Source of the DNA: Mycolicibacterium chlorophenolicum
GTDB taxonomy: Bacteria > Actinomycetota > Actinomycetes > Mycobacteriales > Mycobacteriaceae
Length of the DNA stretch: 64,000 nt
Direction of reading: 5' to 3'
Assembly (NCBI RefSeq): GCF_001044235.1
Contig: NZ_JYNL01000001.1
Location: 991 to 64,990, forward strand
Shown one piece after another: positions 18,737 to 26,499 of the stretch. Below the pieces are notes generated by a model. That model searched no databases. It saw only the letters and a program-made list of their open reading frames with translations, and was not told the DNA's origin. The position numbers were made by a program, and so were the translations under genes. How positions within the stretch are numbered: position 1 is the first letter of the stretch; every line of letters starts with the position of its first letter.

Positions 18737-18750
18737 GTTCATGTTTGAAC
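18737..18750. promoter_or_regulatory. Dyad GTTCA-N4-TGAAC, candidate operator
   Basis: A second 5-4-5 inverted repeat, 20 bp before the start codon at 18770 and 9 bp after the first dyad. The centre-to-centre distance is 23 bp, about two helical turns, so two dimers could bind the same DNA face. Upstream of GAAGGAGAG, the ribosome site. Function inferred only from symmetry. Confidence 0.4.
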
Positions 18751-18769
18751 TTTCAACGAAGGAGAGTCC

Positions 18770-20077
18770 ATGCACGTCGCTGTCAGGCCGCCTCTGGCAA
18801 CCGCTGTCGCACTGGTCGGGGCCGGCGCCATCGCGCTGAGTCCGATCCAGCCACCGCTCCCGGATGTCGCGGCCGTCCGGGTGTCGGAGGCGGCCGTCCA
18901 CCTCGTCGCGCAGCCGAATCCGCTCGCCCTGTGGTCGGAGGTGATCGCCGGTGCGATCCAGAACGCCGGCGGCCTGGGGCAGGAGGTGCTGTCGGACCCG
19001 GTGCCCGTGCTGCGCCAGCTCCTGAAGAACCAGTTGGGCTACCTGGGCACCGTCGGCGACGCGGGTAAGGGCATCATCGAGGGGCTGGCCGAGTACTTCT
19101 CACCGGACAATCCATTCGGCCTGCAGGCCGGGATCCGGGACGCGGTCGCGCAGATCAAGGTCGGCCAGATTGCGGCCGGCTTCGCCACCTTGACCTCGAC
19201 CATCATCGCCGGACCTCTCGTGGTCGGTGTCGGACTCCCGCTTCTGACCTCGGGACTGCTGCAGGTACCGGTGAAGATCGCGCAGAACGTGGCGGCCGCG
19301 GTGGGCGCGCTGTTCGACAACACGAACATCGTGCCGCTGCTGACGGCGGCGATCTCGCCGATCATCGCTCCCATCAACGCTTTCGGCGAATCCGTGCAAG
19401 ACGTCGTCCAGGCCCTCGGCGCTGGCCACCTCCTCGACGCCCTCACGGCGGTGATTAACGTGCCCGCCCGACTCGTCGGCGCCGTGTTGAACGGCTACAC
19501 CGACGTCAACGGCACCTTCGCCCCCGGTTTGCTCTCGGTCAGTGACAATCCCTTCAACGCCGGCTTGCTGCAGAGCGTGTTCGTCAACCTGCCCAGGGCG
19601 ATCGCGGCGGCACTGGGCGCCGAGACGCCCGCCACGACGGCCAAGACGGCCAAGACGGCCTCTGCCGACGCGGTCGCCACTGCGTCGATCGACGCGGCGG
19701 CGACGGTGACGCTGACCGTGCCTGCGAGCCACAGCGCCTCGGAGACAACCGAACCGGAGCCCGCACCGGCACCGGCACCCGGCACGGCAGACGCGGCGGA
19801 GACGGCGGCGGATGCGGACACCGAGGAGCGGCCCGCCGAGGATCCCGCGGAGACGCCCGTCGACGACGACACCTCCGGCGACGCTGACGTCGTCGACGAC
19901 GAGGCCGCAGCCGACGACGTGACCGTCGGTGACGACAGCGGAACGGATGGCGACGACCCGGCCGCCGAAACCAGTGATCCCGATCCGGCCGGCGGCACCG
20001 ACAGCGCCGGTGACGCAGCGGGATCCGGAGACCCGGGTGGCGCCGCGTCCGGCTCGGACGGCGCGGCCGGCGAGTAG
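18770..20077 (+). CDS. Secreted/cell-surface protein with acidic Ala-rich C-terminal tail
   Basis: 435 residues. An N-terminal export signal (about 1-30, VALVGAGAIALSPIQPP) is followed by a largely alpha-helical, hydrophobic Ala/Gly/Leu-rich domain (about 45-290: LALWSEVIAGAIQNAGG, FATLTSTIIAGPLVVGVG, ISPIIAPINAFGESVQDVV). A low-complexity tail rich in Asp, Glu, Ala, Thr and Pro runs from about 325 to the end. I recognise this as a type of mycobacterial surface protein of unknown function, not a PE/PPE protein (no PE or PPE start). GAAGGAGAG precedes the ATG. Monocistronic, closed by the terminator at 20084-20116 and preceded by two operator-like dyads. Confidence 0.75.
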   Translation: MHVAVRPPLATAVALVGAGAIALSPIQPPLPDVAAVRVSEAAVHLVAQPNPLALWSEVIAGAIQNAGGLGQEVLSDPVPVLRQLLKNQLGYLGTVGDAGKGIIEGLAEYFSPDNPFGLQAGIRDAVAQIKVGQIAAGFATLTSTIIAGPLVVGVGLPLLTSGLLQVPVKIAQNVAAAVGALFDNTNIVPLLTAAISPIIAPINAFGESVQDVVQALGAGHLLDALTAVINVPARLVGAVLNGYTDVNGTFAPGLLSVSDNPFNAGLLQSVFVNLPRAIAAALGAETPATTAKTAKTASADAVATASIDAAATVTLTVPASHSASETTEPEPAPAPAPGTADAAETAADADTEERPAEDPAETPVDDDTSGDADVVDDEAAADDVTVGDDSGTDGDDPAAETSDPDPAGGTDSAGDAAGSGDPGGAASGSDGAAGE

Positions 20078-20083
20078 TTCCGA

Positions 20084-20116
20084 GGGTAGGCCCCCGCGCG
20101 CCGCGGGGGCCTACCC
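20084..20116. terminator. Strong bidirectional hairpin terminator
   Basis: A perfect 15-bp stem (GGGTAGGCCCCCGCG and its complement) with a 3-nt loop, 6 bp after one stop codon and 7 bp before the convergent one. No long T-run follows, as is usual in high-GC mycobacteria. It serves both the acidic secreted protein and the minus-strand operon ending at 20124. Confidence 0.85.
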
Positions 20117-20123
20117 GCCGGCG

Positions 20124-21086
20124 TCAGCGTGGCTGCATGCCGGCGGCCACGTAGGTCTCGTCGATCAACGCCATGTTCGCCACTGCGTCCGCGGGATCCA
20201 GCGGCAGCGCGGCGCCAAGTTCGACGTGCGCTGCGAAGGCCTCGAGCTGATAGGTGTAGGACGGCCTCTTCCCGACACGCTCCACGGTCGTGGTGTCCCC
20301 GATGGTGATGGTCAGGCCGTCGTCGGCGGGCGGGTTGATGAAATTGGGCACGGCAACCTCCCCGTGCGTGCCGATGACGCGCAGCGTGAACGAGTGTTCC
20401 TGCTCGACCATCGAGTTCGTCGTCAATCCCGTTGCGCCCGAGGGATAGACGAGTTCGGCGTCCAGGCGCTCGTCGACGCCGGGTGTGCGCTCCACCGCGG
20501 TCGCCGACACGACCCGGGGCGACCCGAACCGGCGCATGATGTGCAGGGCGTAGCAGCCCAGGTCCATCAACGCGCCGCCGGCCATGTCCAGCGACCATCG
20601 CGGATCGTCGGGGGCCGGCTCGGGCATCCCCATTCGGACCTCGACGCGGCGGAGCTCGCCCAGGGCTCCCTCGCCCGTCAGCTCGAGCACGCGCCGCATC
20701 GCGGGATGGAACAGATAGTGGAAGCCCTCCATGACCGTGACGCCCGACGCCTCGGCGGCAGCCGCGACGCGCGCCGCCTCGGCGCGATCGCGGGCGTAGG
20801 GCTTTTCGGTGAGCACGGGCTTGCCCGCCTCCACCGCGGCCAGGTTCCACGGAGCGTGCAGCGAGTTCGCCAGCGGGTTGTAGACGACGTCGACCCCCGG
20901 GTCGCTGATCACGTCCTGATAGGACGTCAGCACCCGCTCCACGCCGTACTTGTCGGCGAACGCCTTGGCGCGCAACGGGTCCCGGGCAGCCACCGCGACC
21001 AGCCGATGCCCGAGCTCCTGGGCAGGGCCGATGATCGCGTTCTCGGCGATCCGCGACGCCCCGAGGACGCCGATCCGCAGGGTCAC
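20124..21086 (-). CDS. Gfo/Idh/MocA-family oxidoreductase
   Basis: 320 residues. NAD(P)-dependent sugar or polyol dehydrogenase. Rossmann start LRIGVLGASRIAENAI, signature TEKPYARDRAEAARVA (Lys of EKP) and a C-terminal beta-sheet domain with GGALMDLGCYALHIMRRFG. It is more like the dimeric dihydrodiol/glucose-fructose oxidoreductase branch than IolG. GTG start overlapping the stop of the IolE-like gene by 4 bp (GTGA). Last gene of a four-gene coupled operon. It may oxidise an alternative inositol stereoisomer or a ring-modified intermediate; substrate unknown. Confidence 0.8.
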   Translation of the reverse strand: MTLRIGVLGASRIAENAIIGPAQELGHRLVAVAARDPLRAKAFADKYGVERVLTSYQDVISDPGVDVVYNPLANSLHAPWNLAAVEAGKPVLTEKPYARDRAEAARVAAAAEASGVTVMEGFHYLFHPAMRRVLELTGEGALGELRRVEVRMGMPEPAPDDPRWSLDMAGGALMDLGCYALHIMRRFGSPRVVSATAVERTPGVDERLDAELVYPSGATGLTTNSMVEQEHSFTLRVIGTHGEVAVPNFINPPADDGLTITIGDTTTVERVGKRPSYTYQLEAFAAHVELGAALPLDPADAVANMALIDETYVAAGMQPR

Positions 21087-21955
21087 GCGGACACGCCCGA
21101 CGCGGCACCCGTCAGGAAGGCCACACTGGCGAGCACATCGGCCAGTGGTCCCTCGCCGTCGGGTTCACCGTCGAGAATGGTGTCCTGCTCCATCACATAC
21201 CAGCCGTCGAAACCGCTGTCCTCCAACGCCTTCACGATGCCGGCGATGTCGACGTCACCTGCGCCCAGGGGCACGTACATGCCGGCCGCGACGGCCTCGG
21301 TGTAGGTGAGCTCACCGGCCTGCACCCTGGCGGCCAGCGCCGCGTCGACGTCCTTGAGGTGCGTGTGCCTGATCCGCTCGGGCACCTCGCGGGCGAGTTG
21401 GAGCGGATCGGTGCCGCCGATCAACAGGTGGCCGGTGTCCAGGCACAGCGGGATGCGCGAACCCGTGAGCACCCGGTCCACGTCGGCCCTGTTCTCCACC
21501 ATCGTCCCGACATGGGGGTGCAACACGGCGACCAGGCCACGCTGGGCGACGACGTCGGCGAGCCGATCGAGATTCGACAGCAGTGTCTGCCACTGCTTCT
21601 CGGACAGCGCCGGGCGCGCGTCATACCCGTCGGCGCCGGTGGCGGCGGCCAGCACCACCACGCCGGCACCGGCCGCGACCAACGATTCCAGCGGCCCGGC
21701 GAGATCCTCGACGGGGTCGTGGTCCTCGTCGAACAGCACCACCGGCACGAATCCGCCGACACAACTCAACCCATGCCCGTCCAGCGTCGCCACCAACTCG
21801 GAGGTGTCCGAGGGCAGGAACCCTTCGGGACCGAGTTCGGTGGCGGTCAGGCCGGCCTGGCGCATCTCGGACAGCACGCGCTCCGGCGCGGGCTGGTGAC
21901 CCCAGCCGGGTACCTCGCACACGCCCCACGAGATCGGCGCTCCGGCGATCTTCAC
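21083..21955 (-). CDS. iolE: Inosose dehydratase-like TIM barrel (IolE)
   Basis: 290 residues. Resembles myo-inosose-2 dehydratase, which removes water from 2-keto-myo-inositol to give trihydroxycyclohexane-1,2-dione. The start KIAGAPISWGVCEVPGWG is characteristic of the actinobacterial IolE-like group. Metal ligands are plausible at VLHPHVGTM, LCLDTGHLLIGG, HTHLKDV and the Glu in WYVMEQD. The iol operon at 1-6 kb has no IolE of this type, so this gene probably completes that pathway. GTG start overlapping the IolG-like stop by 4 bp. A related epimerase role cannot be excluded. Confidence 0.8.
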   Translation of the reverse strand: MKIAGAPISWGVCEVPGWGHQPAPERVLSEMRQAGLTATELGPEGFLPSDTSELVATLDGHGLSCVGGFVPVVLFDEDHDPVEDLAGPLESLVAAGAGVVVLAAATGADGYDARPALSEKQWQTLLSNLDRLADVVAQRGLVAVLHPHVGTMVENRADVDRVLTGSRIPLCLDTGHLLIGGTDPLQLAREVPERIRHTHLKDVDAALAARVQAGELTYTEAVAAGMYVPLGAGDVDIAGIVKALEDSGFDGWYVMEQDTILDGEPDGEGPLADVLASVAFLTGAASGVSA

Positions 21956-22956
21956 TGCTGGACCTCCTTGATGCTCACCGGCGCACCCCGGCGCAGGGAC
22001 TCGGTGGCGGCTTCGGCGATCCAGGCGACCTCGACCGCGTCGGCGACCGTCGCACCCCGAACCGGGCCGCCCTGGACGACCTTGACGAATTCGCCGAGCT
22101 CCGTGCGGAATGCCTCGGTGAAGCGGTCCATGAAGAAGTGGTGCGGCTGGCCGTTCGGAAAGTCCGTGGCCGGGTCGGCATTGCGCACCGGCGCTCCCTG
22201 GTCCCAGCCCGCGACGACGGTGTCGTCGAAGCCGTGCACCTCGAGCCGGCAGTCGTAACCGCGTCCGTTGTAGCGCGCCGCCGAGACCACGCCGAGCGCC
22301 CCGCCGTCGAAGCGCACCACGATCGCGGCGGTGTCGACGTCGCCGTACTCGGTGAACAGCGGGTCGCCCTGGACGCTGCCGGTGGCGTACACCTCGACGA
22401 CCTCCTGCCCGGTCACCCAGCGGATCACGTCGAAATCGTGCACGGCGCAGTCGCGGAAGATCCCGCCGGACCCCTTGATGTAGTCCATCGGCGGGGGAGC
22501 CGGATCCATCGTCGTGCTGCGCACGGTGTGCACCGCACCCAGTGATCCGCTGTCGACGGCCTCCTTGACGGCGGCGAACGCCGCGTCGAAGCGGCGCTGA
22601 TAGCCGACCTGCACCGGGACGCCGGAACGCGCGATGATCTCGGCGACGCGCGCACTCTCGGCGGCGGTGGACGCGATCGGCTTCTCGCAGAAGGTCGGCA
22701 GACCCCGCTCGACGGCGGCCAGCGCCAGCTCGGCGTGGGCCGGTGTGGCCGCCGCGACGACGATGCCGTCAACGCCCGACGAGAGCAGTTGGTCCACCGA
22801 ATCTGCCGGCGTGGCACCGTATTTCGCGGCGACAGCAGCGACGACGTCGGGCCGCTCGTCGGTGACGACAAGGCCGGACACCTCCGGCAGGTTCGTCAGC
22901 GTGTCGGCATGGAACGCGCCGATCCGGCCGAGTCCGATCAGGCCGAGGGTGGTCAT
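21952..22956 (-). CDS. Inositol 2-dehydrogenase-like protein (second IolG)
   Basis: 334 residues. Gfo/Idh/MocA fold with LGLIGLGRIGAFHADTL at the N-terminus, FCEKPIASTAAESARVAE around residue 90, VQVGYQRRFDAAF, and FRDCAVHDFDVIRWVTG carrying the catalytic Asp/His positions. It is closer to classical bacterial IolG than the copy at 246-1253. Overlaps the dioxygenase upstream by ATGA and IolE downstream by GTGA. It could act on scyllo-inositol or another isomer, leaving the first copy for myo-inositol. Confidence 0.85.
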   Translation of the reverse strand: MTTLGLIGLGRIGAFHADTLTNLPEVSGLVVTDERPDVVAAVAAKYGATPADSVDQLLSSGVDGIVVAAATPAHAELALAAVERGLPTFCEKPIASTAAESARVAEIIARSGVPVQVGYQRRFDAAFAAVKEAVDSGSLGAVHTVRSTTMDPAPPPMDYIKGSGGIFRDCAVHDFDVIRWVTGQEVVEVYATGSVQGDPLFTEYGDVDTAAIVVRFDGGALGVVSAARYNGRGYDCRLEVHGFDDTVVAGWDQGAPVRNADPATDFPNGQPHHFFMDRFTEAFRTELGEFVKVVQGGPVRGATVADAVEVAWIAEAATESLRRGAPVSIKEVQQ

Positions 22957-24128
22957 GGGTTTCTCCGTTCGTTCCGGTCGCGCAGTGCGACGTCGAGTTC
23001 TTCGTCGGTCAGGTTGTCGGCCAGCGCGCCCAGCACGATGTCGACCTCACTGGCCGGGGCCAGGCTGCCGATCGGCTGATCGCTGTCGAGGTTGGTGGGA
23101 AACGCATAGCCCTCCGCGGTGGCCACCACGACGTTCTCCAGTTCCTGTGGTGACCGGCCGGCGGCGCGCATCGCCCGCAGGGCGGGATAGACGGCGCGCA
23201 CCATCGCGGTGCGGTCCATCGCCTCCATGGCCCGTCCGAAGGGCGAACTGATCTGCATCAGGTTCGCGATCCGCTTGATCGCCGACTCTCCTGACGAGAT
23301 GTTCGATCCCGCACCGTGATAGAGCGCGGGGCTGAAGAACACCGCGTCGCCCTTGCGCAGCGGCAGCTGCACGTGGTGCTGGGCGAAGTAGTCGATGAAC
23401 TCGGGCCGGTTGAAGGCGATGTAGCCGCCGGCGAAGCGTTGCGAATGCGGCAGCAGCATCGTGGGCCCGCTCTCGACCGGCATGTCGCAGTGCGCGACTG
23501 CGCCCTGCAGCGTCAGCGTCGGCGACGTGCGGTGGATATGGGCGGGGTAACCGAGCAGGTGGTCCTCGGGAACGAAGCCGAGGTGGTAGTCGCGGTGCGG
23601 CACCTGCGCCGTGCCGCCGGGGTTGACGACGTTGACCTGCGAGGTCACCTGGTAGCGCGGGCCCAGCCAGGCCTGGCACACGAGGCCGAGGGCGTCGTTG
23701 GCGTAGTACTCGGCGAACACCTGGGGATCGTGCAGCGCCAGCTTCTGCGCGGCGTTCCAGATGCGGTCGTTGGCGCCGGGCTTGCCGAAGTGGTCCCCGG
23801 CAGCCTGGCCCGCGGCCCGCTGCGCCTCGATGATCGCGAAGAACGCCTCACTGGCCCGGTCGGTGATGCCGGCGTCGAACGCCTCGGTGAACACCACGAC
23901 GCCCGGCCCGTCCGCGAGCGCGCGGATCAACTCGGCCTGCAGGGCGCGCCGGTCAGACACGCGGGCCATGGCCGACGCCGAGTACACGAGCACATTGCTG
24001 CGCACCTCGGCGGCATACGGGTAGTCGGCGAGGTCAGTGTCGCGTTCGACCTCGGCGCGGAAGTCCCGCAGGTCGAAGTCGGACTCGCTGAGCCACGGCG
24101 CCGACGCTGTGTGCAGTGGTGTTGCCAT
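22953..24128 (-). CDS. Phytanoyl-CoA dioxygenase (PhyH)-like Fe(II)/2-oxoglutarate oxygenase
   Basis: 391 residues from the ATG at 24128. The iron-binding His-x-Asp appears as VPHRDYHLGF about midway (residues near 190), with a distal His in FFSPALYHGAGSN and a nearby Arg for 2-oxoglutarate. Such enzymes hydroxylate or oxidatively demethylate small molecules. As the first gene of an operon with IolG- and IolE-like enzymes, it may open up a modified inositol, for example an O-methyl-inositol (inference only). A TTG 12 codons upstream (24164) is an alternative start. Divergent from the LacI-type regulator across 88 bp. Confidence 0.8.
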   Translation of the reverse strand: MATPLHTASAPWLSESDFDLRDFRAEVERDTDLADYPYAAEVRSNVLVYSASAMARVSDRRALQAELIRALADGPGVVVFTEAFDAGITDRASEAFFAIIEAQRAAGQAAGDHFGKPGANDRIWNAAQKLALHDPQVFAEYYANDALGLVCQAWLGPRYQVTSQVNVVNPGGTAQVPHRDYHLGFVPEDHLLGYPAHIHRTSPTLTLQGAVAHCDMPVESGPTMLLPHSQRFAGGYIAFNRPEFIDYFAQHHVQLPLRKGDAVFFSPALYHGAGSNISSGESAIKRIANLMQISSPFGRAMEAMDRTAMVRAVYPALRAMRAAGRSPQELENVVVATAEGYAFPTNLDSDQPIGSLAPASEVDIVLGALADNLTDEELDVALRDRNERRNP

Positions 24129-24216
24129 GGCCGTTAGTCTTGCTGTGATCGGAGTCGCAATCAACGGCAGAAATCCATCAAAAACACCTCAAAGCGACGC
24201 GGCGGAAGGGCGGCAG

Positions 24217-25221
24217 ATGGCGCACCGCTACAAGGTTCGCGAGATCGCTCAGCAGAGCGGGCTCAGCGAGGCCACGGTCGACCGGGTGCTCAACAACCGC
24301 CCGGGCGTGCGGGAGACCACCGTCGCCGAGGTCAACCAGGCGATCGCCGACCTCGACAAACAGCGCACACAACTGCGGCTCAACGGCCGCCGCTACCTCG
24401 TCGACGTGGTGATGCAGACGCCGCAACGGTTCTCCGACGCGTTCCGGGCGGCCGTCGAGGCCGAGCTCCCGGCGTTCGCGCCCGCCATGGTGCGGGCCCG
24501 ATTCCATCTGTGGGAGTCGGGCTCGGTGCCCGAGATGGTCGATGCGCTGAGCAGGATCCGCGGCAGTCACGGCGTCGTGCTCAAGGCGCAGGACGAACCC
24601 GAGGTCGCCGAGGCGGTGGACCGCCTGGTCGCCGGGGGAGTCCCGGTGGTGACCTACGCGACCGACGTCCCGTCGAGCGCACGCTGCGCCTACGTCGGGA
24701 TCGACAACCACGGAGCCGGCGTGACCGCCGCCTACCTGGTGAACCAGTGGCTCGGCGATGCCCCCTCCGACGTGCTGATCACCTTGAGCCGCGCGGTGTT
24801 TCGCGGTGAGGGCGAACGTGAGGTCGGATTCAGGAGCGGTCTGCGCGGGTCGGGCCGGGCGATCGTCGAGGTGAGCGACAGCGACGGCATCGACGCGGCG
24901 AACGAACGGCTCGTCCTGGAGGCGCTCGAGCGCAATCCGGGCATCGGGGCGGTCTACTCGCCGGGTGGCGGCAACACCGCCACCGTGGCGGCGTTCGAGC
25001 GGCTGGGCCGGAGATGTCACGTTTTCGTCGCCCACGACCTGGACGCCGACAACCGGCGGCTGCTGCGCGACGGCCGCATCTCGGTCGTGCTGCACAACGA
25101 CCTGCGTGCCGACGCCAGATCGGCGATCCGGTCCCTGTTGCAGTGGCACGGCGCGCTGCCCGCCGAGCCCGTCCGGCCCGCACCCATCCAGGTCGTGACG
25201 CCCTACAACCTCCCTGTCTGA
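24217..25221 (+). CDS. LacI-family transcriptional regulator
   Basis: 334 residues. N-terminal helix-turn-helix YKVREIAQQSGLSEATVDRVLNN (about 5-27) and a periplasmic-binding-like effector domain (residues 60-330) suited to sugar or polyol ligands. The ATG at 24217 follows GGAAGGG by 7 nt. Divergent from the dioxygenase-iolG-iolE operon, which it most likely controls. The 88-bp intergenic region has a loose TGAT-N10-ATCA symmetry around 24145-24162, too weak to call an operator. A PfkB kinase follows 91 bp downstream. Confidence 0.86.
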   Translation: MAHRYKVREIAQQSGLSEATVDRVLNNRPGVRETTVAEVNQAIADLDKQRTQLRLNGRRYLVDVVMQTPQRFSDAFRAAVEAELPAFAPAMVRARFHLWESGSVPEMVDALSRIRGSHGVVLKAQDEPEVAEAVDRLVAGGVPVVTYATDVPSSARCAYVGIDNHGAGVTAAYLVNQWLGDAPSDVLITLSRAVFRGEGEREVGFRSGLRGSGRAIVEVSDSDGIDAANERLVLEALERNPGIGAVYSPGGGNTATVAAFERLGRRCHVFVAHDLDADNRRLLRDGRISVVLHNDLRADARSAIRSLLQWHGALPAEPVRPAPIQVVTPYNLPV

Positions 25222-25312
25222 CGCGCAGGAATCGGAGAAAGCGGGTAATCCCGGATACCATTTCGCCCCACGGTGTCGAGAACGCGCCGATGAAGACCCG
25301 GGAGATCGATCG

Positions 25313-26161
25313 GTGCCGCGAGAACTCGTCAACGGTGTGACCGTGCTGGGCAATTTGGCGATCGACGTCATCAACGGTGCGGACAAGAGCCCGGGCGGCT
25401 GCGCGTCGTTCGCCGGGGTGGCGCTGCAGGCCTCCGGTTGTCCCGGCCGGATCGTCGCCCTCGGCGCCGAACAGGACCACGAGCTCTTCGACCCGCTGCT
25501 CGACCGGTTCGGTGATCTCGTCCGGGTCCTGCCCGCGGACCGCACGAGCGCGTTCCGTCTCGACTACGACGACGTCGACCACCGCCACATGTCGGTCGAC
25601 GCGATCGGCCCGGTCTGGGGTGCGGCCGAGATTGCGGCCGCGGACCCCGACACCACCTGGGTGCACCTCGCGCCGCTGCTGCGCACCGATTTCCCGGCCG
25701 AGACGCTGGCGCTGCTGTCCGCCCGTGGACACCGCGTCGTCTACGACGGGCAGGGGCTGGTGCGGGCCGATCGCCTGGGACCGCTGCTCGAGGACCGCCA
25801 CTTCCCGCCCGACCTGCTCACGCACCTCGATGTCCTGAAGCTGGCCGAAGACGAAGCGGTCGTGGTGGCCGACGGCCCCTTCGACGCCGCAGCGGCCGAA
25901 CGGCTCGGGGTGCCCGAGATCGTCGTGACGTACGGCTCCGAGGGCTGCGACATCTACACCGACGGCGACGTCGATCGCGTTCCCGCGGCGTGGCGCGTGC
26001 TCGACGTGCAGACCACGGGCGCCGGGGACATGTTCACCGCGTGCTACGCGGCCCACCGCGCCATGGGCGACGTTCCCCGCCGGGCCGCCGAGCAGGCCAG
26101 CGAGCTCGTCGCCAAAGAGCTCGAGAAGCGCCGCCGGGTCAAGTCCGTGTCGCTCGGCTGA
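25313..26161 (+). CDS. PfkB-family carbohydrate kinase
   Basis: 282 residues. Ribokinase fold, shorter than IolC. N-terminal VTVLGNLAIDVINGADKSPGG with the glycine pair, and the C-terminal signature TTGAGDMFTACYAAHR with catalytic Asp. GTG start with GGGAG 9 nt upstream. It follows the LacI regulator in the same direction and may phosphorylate a sugar acid made by the opposite operon. It resembles small PfkB proteins of actinobacteria that have no fixed substrate. Confidence 0.8.
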   Translation: MPRELVNGVTVLGNLAIDVINGADKSPGGCASFAGVALQASGCPGRIVALGAEQDHELFDPLLDRFGDLVRVLPADRTSAFRLDYDDVDHRHMSVDAIGPVWGAAEIAAADPDTTWVHLAPLLRTDFPAETLALLSARGHRVVYDGQGLVRADRLGPLLEDRHFPPDLLTHLDVLKLAEDEAVVVADGPFDAAAAERLGVPEIVVTYGSEGCDIYTDGDVDRVPAAWRVLDVQTTGAGDMFTACYAAHRAMGDVPRRAAEQASELVAKELEKRRRVKSVSLG

Positions 26162-26499
26162 GCGGCTCCGCCGGCGCCGGCCGAGGCGAACTCAGTGCTA
26201 GCTGTCAGCTACTGACCGGTAACCAGAGTCTTAGAAAATTCCGGCGCCGAAAACGTGACGAAAACCACAAAGATGTCTCATGCCGCGCGCCGGCACGCGC
26301 TTGAACTGGGCTGTTCGCGGTTCTTTACTCGGTGGTAGCCCGCGCCTCGCGTGCAGGGCAACCTAAGAGAAGTGCAATAATCGGTACTGCCAGTGACAGG
26401 AAAATCGAGTTGGCAGACAACTCGGTCGGAGCGCCGTGACCTCGCAGCCTCGTCTCGCGACGCACCGGAGCCGCTCCACCAGACGTGAAAGGCAGGGTC
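26162..26499. other. Intergenic region upstream of korAB
   Basis: 338 bp without a gene. It holds a GC palindrome GCCGGCGCCGGC (26170-26181) just after the kinase stop, which may help termination. A short dyad GTCAG-CTA-CTGAC lies at 26204-26216. AT-richer patches around 26226-26280 and 26370-26400 (with AATAAT) probably carry the korAB promoter. No precise -10/-35 pair is convincing. This region is the border between accessory DNA and the conserved core. Confidence 0.5.

Larger units (their letters stand above)
17870..18769. other. Long intergenic region between the divergent sulfatase operon and an acidic secreted protein
   Basis: About 900 bp with no convincing large gene. It holds one doubtful 49-codon frame (18082-18231) and lower-GC patches near 18325-18390. 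Two 5-4-5 dyads lie close to the downstream start (18714-18727 and 18737-18750). It must contain the promoters for both flanking units. I see no tRNA, IS or repeat. TTGACG at 18689-18694 is a possible -35 for the plus-strand gene, but no well-spaced -10 is clear. Confidence 0.6.

Noticed and set aside
24145..24162. TGAT-N10-ATCA symmetry as LacI operator
   Set aside because: Only four bases per arm match and the centre is not symmetric; too weak to report as a site although an operator is expected in this gap.
26170..26181. GCCGGCGCCGGC as a terminator after the PfkB kinase
   Set aside because: The palindrome leaves no loop and has no T-rich tail; such GC palindromes are frequent by chance in this composition.
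26357..26375. AACCTAAGAG as half of an IdeR iron box upstream of korAB
   Set aside because: Only one half resembles the consensus; the other arm is missing.
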